DNA from: RCIO01 sp965232405
Lineage (GTDB): Bacteria > Pseudomonadota > Alphaproteobacteria > Rhizobiales > Rhizobiaceae
DNA length: 64,000 bases
NCBI GenBank assembly: GCA_965232405.1
Contig: OZ246966.1
Location: forward strand, 930,001-994,000
Reading direction: 5' to 3'
The notes beneath the pieces are model-generated. The model did not search any database and was not told the origin of the DNA. It was given only the letters and a program-made list of their open reading frames with translations. This document shows positions 62,713 through 64,000 of this stretch, piece after piece (within the stretch, counting starts at the first letter, position 1; every line of letters starts with the position of its first letter). The translations under genes were made by a program, and so were the position numbers.

Positions 62713-64000
62713 TCAAAACCGCGGAATGTCGGGGAACGGAACCTGTCCGCGGTGAATGTGCATGCGGCCAAGTTCCACGCAGCGCCGCAATTGCGGAAAC
62801 ACCTTGCCGGGATTCAAGAGATGGTTCGGGTCAAACGCACATTTCACCCGCATCTGCTGGTCGAGATCGGCTTCGGTGAACATTGAGGGCATCAGGTCGC
62901 GCTTTTCCACGCCCACGCCGTGCTCGCCGGTCAGCACGCCGCCAACCTCGACGCACAGCCGCAAAATGTCGGCGCCGAACTCTTCGGCCGCTTCCAGTTC
63001 GCCGGGCTGATTGGCGTCATAAAGAATGAGGGGATGCAAATTGCCGTCGCCGGCATGAAACACGTTGGCGACGCGAAGCCCATATTGATCAGAGAGCTTC
63101 CGCATACCGGCGAGCACACGCGGCAGTTCCTTGCGCGGGATCGTGCCATCCATGCAGTAATAGTCGGGCGAGATGCGGCCGACAGCCGGAAATGCGGCCT
63201 TTCGCCCGGCCCAGAAAGAGGCTCGTTCCTCTTCCGAATTCGAAATGCGGCTGGTCGTGCAGCCATTCTTGTCGGCAATTTCGGACACACGCTCGATCAG
63301 CCAGTCGACTTCGGCCTGCGGACCGTCGAGTTCGACGACCAGCAGCGCCTCCACGTCCAGCGGATAGCCGGCGTGGACGAAATCCTCCGCCGCGTGGATC
63401 GCGGGCCGGTCCATCATCTCCATGCCGCCCGGAATGATGCCGGCGCCGATGATGTCGGCGACGCACTGGCCTGCCGCCTCGCTGGACGGAAACCCGACCA
63501 GCATTGCGCGCGCCGTCTCCGGTTTTTGCAGGATGCGCACCGTCACCTCGGTCACCACGCCGAGCAGCCCTTCGGAGCCGGTCATGATGCCGAGCAGGTC
63601 ATAGCCTTCAGCATCGAGATGCTTGCCGCCAAGGCGGATGATCTCGCCGTCCATCAGCACCATCTCGATGCCCAGCACATTGTTGGCCGTCAGCCCGTAT
63701 TTCAGGCAGTGAACGCCGCCGGAGTTTTCGGCAACATTGCCGCCGATCGAGCAGGCGATCTGCGAGGACGGATCCGGCGCATAATAATACCCCTCCGTCT
63801 CGACCGCGTGGGTTATTCCGAGATTGGTGACGCCCGGCTGCGCGACAACGGCACGGTTCGGATAATCAATTTCGAGAATGCGGTTGAAGCGGCTCATCAC
63901 CAGCAACACCGCATCCTCCAGCGGTAGCGCACCGCCCGACAGCGAGGTTCCCGAGCCACGCGGCACGACGCGTATGTCGCGCTCATTGCAATATTTCAGT
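62713..64000 (-). CDS. glcD: Glycolate oxidase subunit GlcD, N-terminus outside the window
   Basis: Partial; about 428 residues visible and the frame is open through base 64000. FAD-domain motifs VVPRGSGTSLSGGALP, SIGGNVAENSGG and GIMTGSEGLLGVVTEVTVRI, and the C-terminal FHAGDGNLHPLI and CAFDPNHLLNPGKVFP, identify GlcD. It is the catalytic FAD subunit oxidising glycolate (or D-lactate) to the 2-oxoacid. It is the first visible gene of glcD-glcE-membrane protein-glcF. Confidence 0.95.
   Translation of the reverse strand, partial: LKYCNERDIRVVPRGSGTSLSGGALPLEDAVLLVMSRFNRILEIDYPNRAVVAQPGVTNLGITHAVETEGYYYAPDPSSQIACSIGGNVAENSGGVHCLKYGLTANNVLGIEMVLMDGEIIRLGGKHLDAEGYDLLGIMTGSEGLLGVVTEVTVRILQKPETARAMLVGFPSSEAAGQCVADIIGAGIIPGGMEMMDRPAIHAAEDFVHAGYPLDVEALLVVELDGPQAEVDWLIERVSEIADKNGCTTSRISNSEEERASFWAGRKAAFPAVGRISPDYYCMDGTIPRKELPRVLAGMRKLSDQYGLRVANVFHAGDGNLHPLILYDANQPGELEAAEEFGADILRLCVEVGGVLTGEHGVGVEKRDLMPSMFTEADLDQQMRVKCAFDPNHLLNPGKVFPQLRRCVELGRMHIHRGQVPFPDIPRF

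Overview
The window is chromosomal DNA from a high-GC alphaproteobacterium, most likely Hyphomicrobiales close to the Phyllobacteriaceae/Mesorhizobium group. The evidence is the gene order mutL-DUF2093-(membrane protein)-lpxK-kdtA-DUF4170-cysQ-tldD, the hisS-hisZ-hisG arrangement with a short HisG, paired M16 peptidases, a CIRCE-controlled groESL and dense ATGA-type gene overlaps. The genus cannot be fixed from this sequence. No rRNA, tRNA, CRISPR array, prophage or intact insertion sequence was seen. About 60 protein genes cover nearly all of the window.

Layout. 1-6381: tyrosine/homogentisate catabolism. It holds the end of hppD, then a tight minus-strand operon (hmgA, FAH-family hydrolase, unusual metallo-beta-lactamase-fold protein, small membrane protein, FAD aromatic hydroxylase, DUF2783), with a divergent MarR regulator and an operator-like palindrome. 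6391-11984: HPP membrane protein, threonine degradation (tdh-kbl), a 2-oxoglutarate/Fe(II) oxygenase, an AT-rich orphan gene and gcdH. 12280-16519: a membrane GGDEF-EAL protein, mutL and DUF2093. 16516-22239: lipid A/Kdo genes (lpxK, kdtA), DUF4170, a 270 bp MITE-like element, cysQ and tldD/pmbA.

22358-29102: patatin, two M16 peptidases, rsmD, a pseudouridine synthase with a long basic tail, tadA and a lipoprotein. 29235-35911: ileS, two overlapping SDR genes, ribF and a HAD hydrolase. 36067-41429: a membrane EAL-like protein with degenerate motifs, then two tandem TadG-like von Willebrand proteins. 41554-47862: DUF4287 protein, hisS-hisZ-hisG, two DoxX genes and fumC. 48070-53149: a complete branched-chain amino-acid-type ABC importer (SBP, LivG, LivF, LivH, LivM). 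53194-57657: MATE transporter, groEL-groES with CIRCE and promoter, and 3-methyladenine glycosylase. 57859-64000: L,D-transpeptidase with a structured leader, BASS transporter, and the glycolate oxidase operon glcD-glcE-(DUF4870-like)-glcF, with glcD running off the right edge.

Most of the window is core metabolism. The points most worth a second look are: the LPS genes lpxK and kdtA, whose catalytic motifs are altered side by side just downstream of a MITE inserted in their operon; the unusual composition of the homogentisate operon, including a metallo-beta-lactamase-fold protein without the HxHxDH motif; a patch of deviant codon use in the editing domain of ileS; the duplicated TadG-like pair beside an EAL-like pseudoenzyme; and a structured leader in front of the L,D-transpeptidase. 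I did not find a clear new defence or mobile system.
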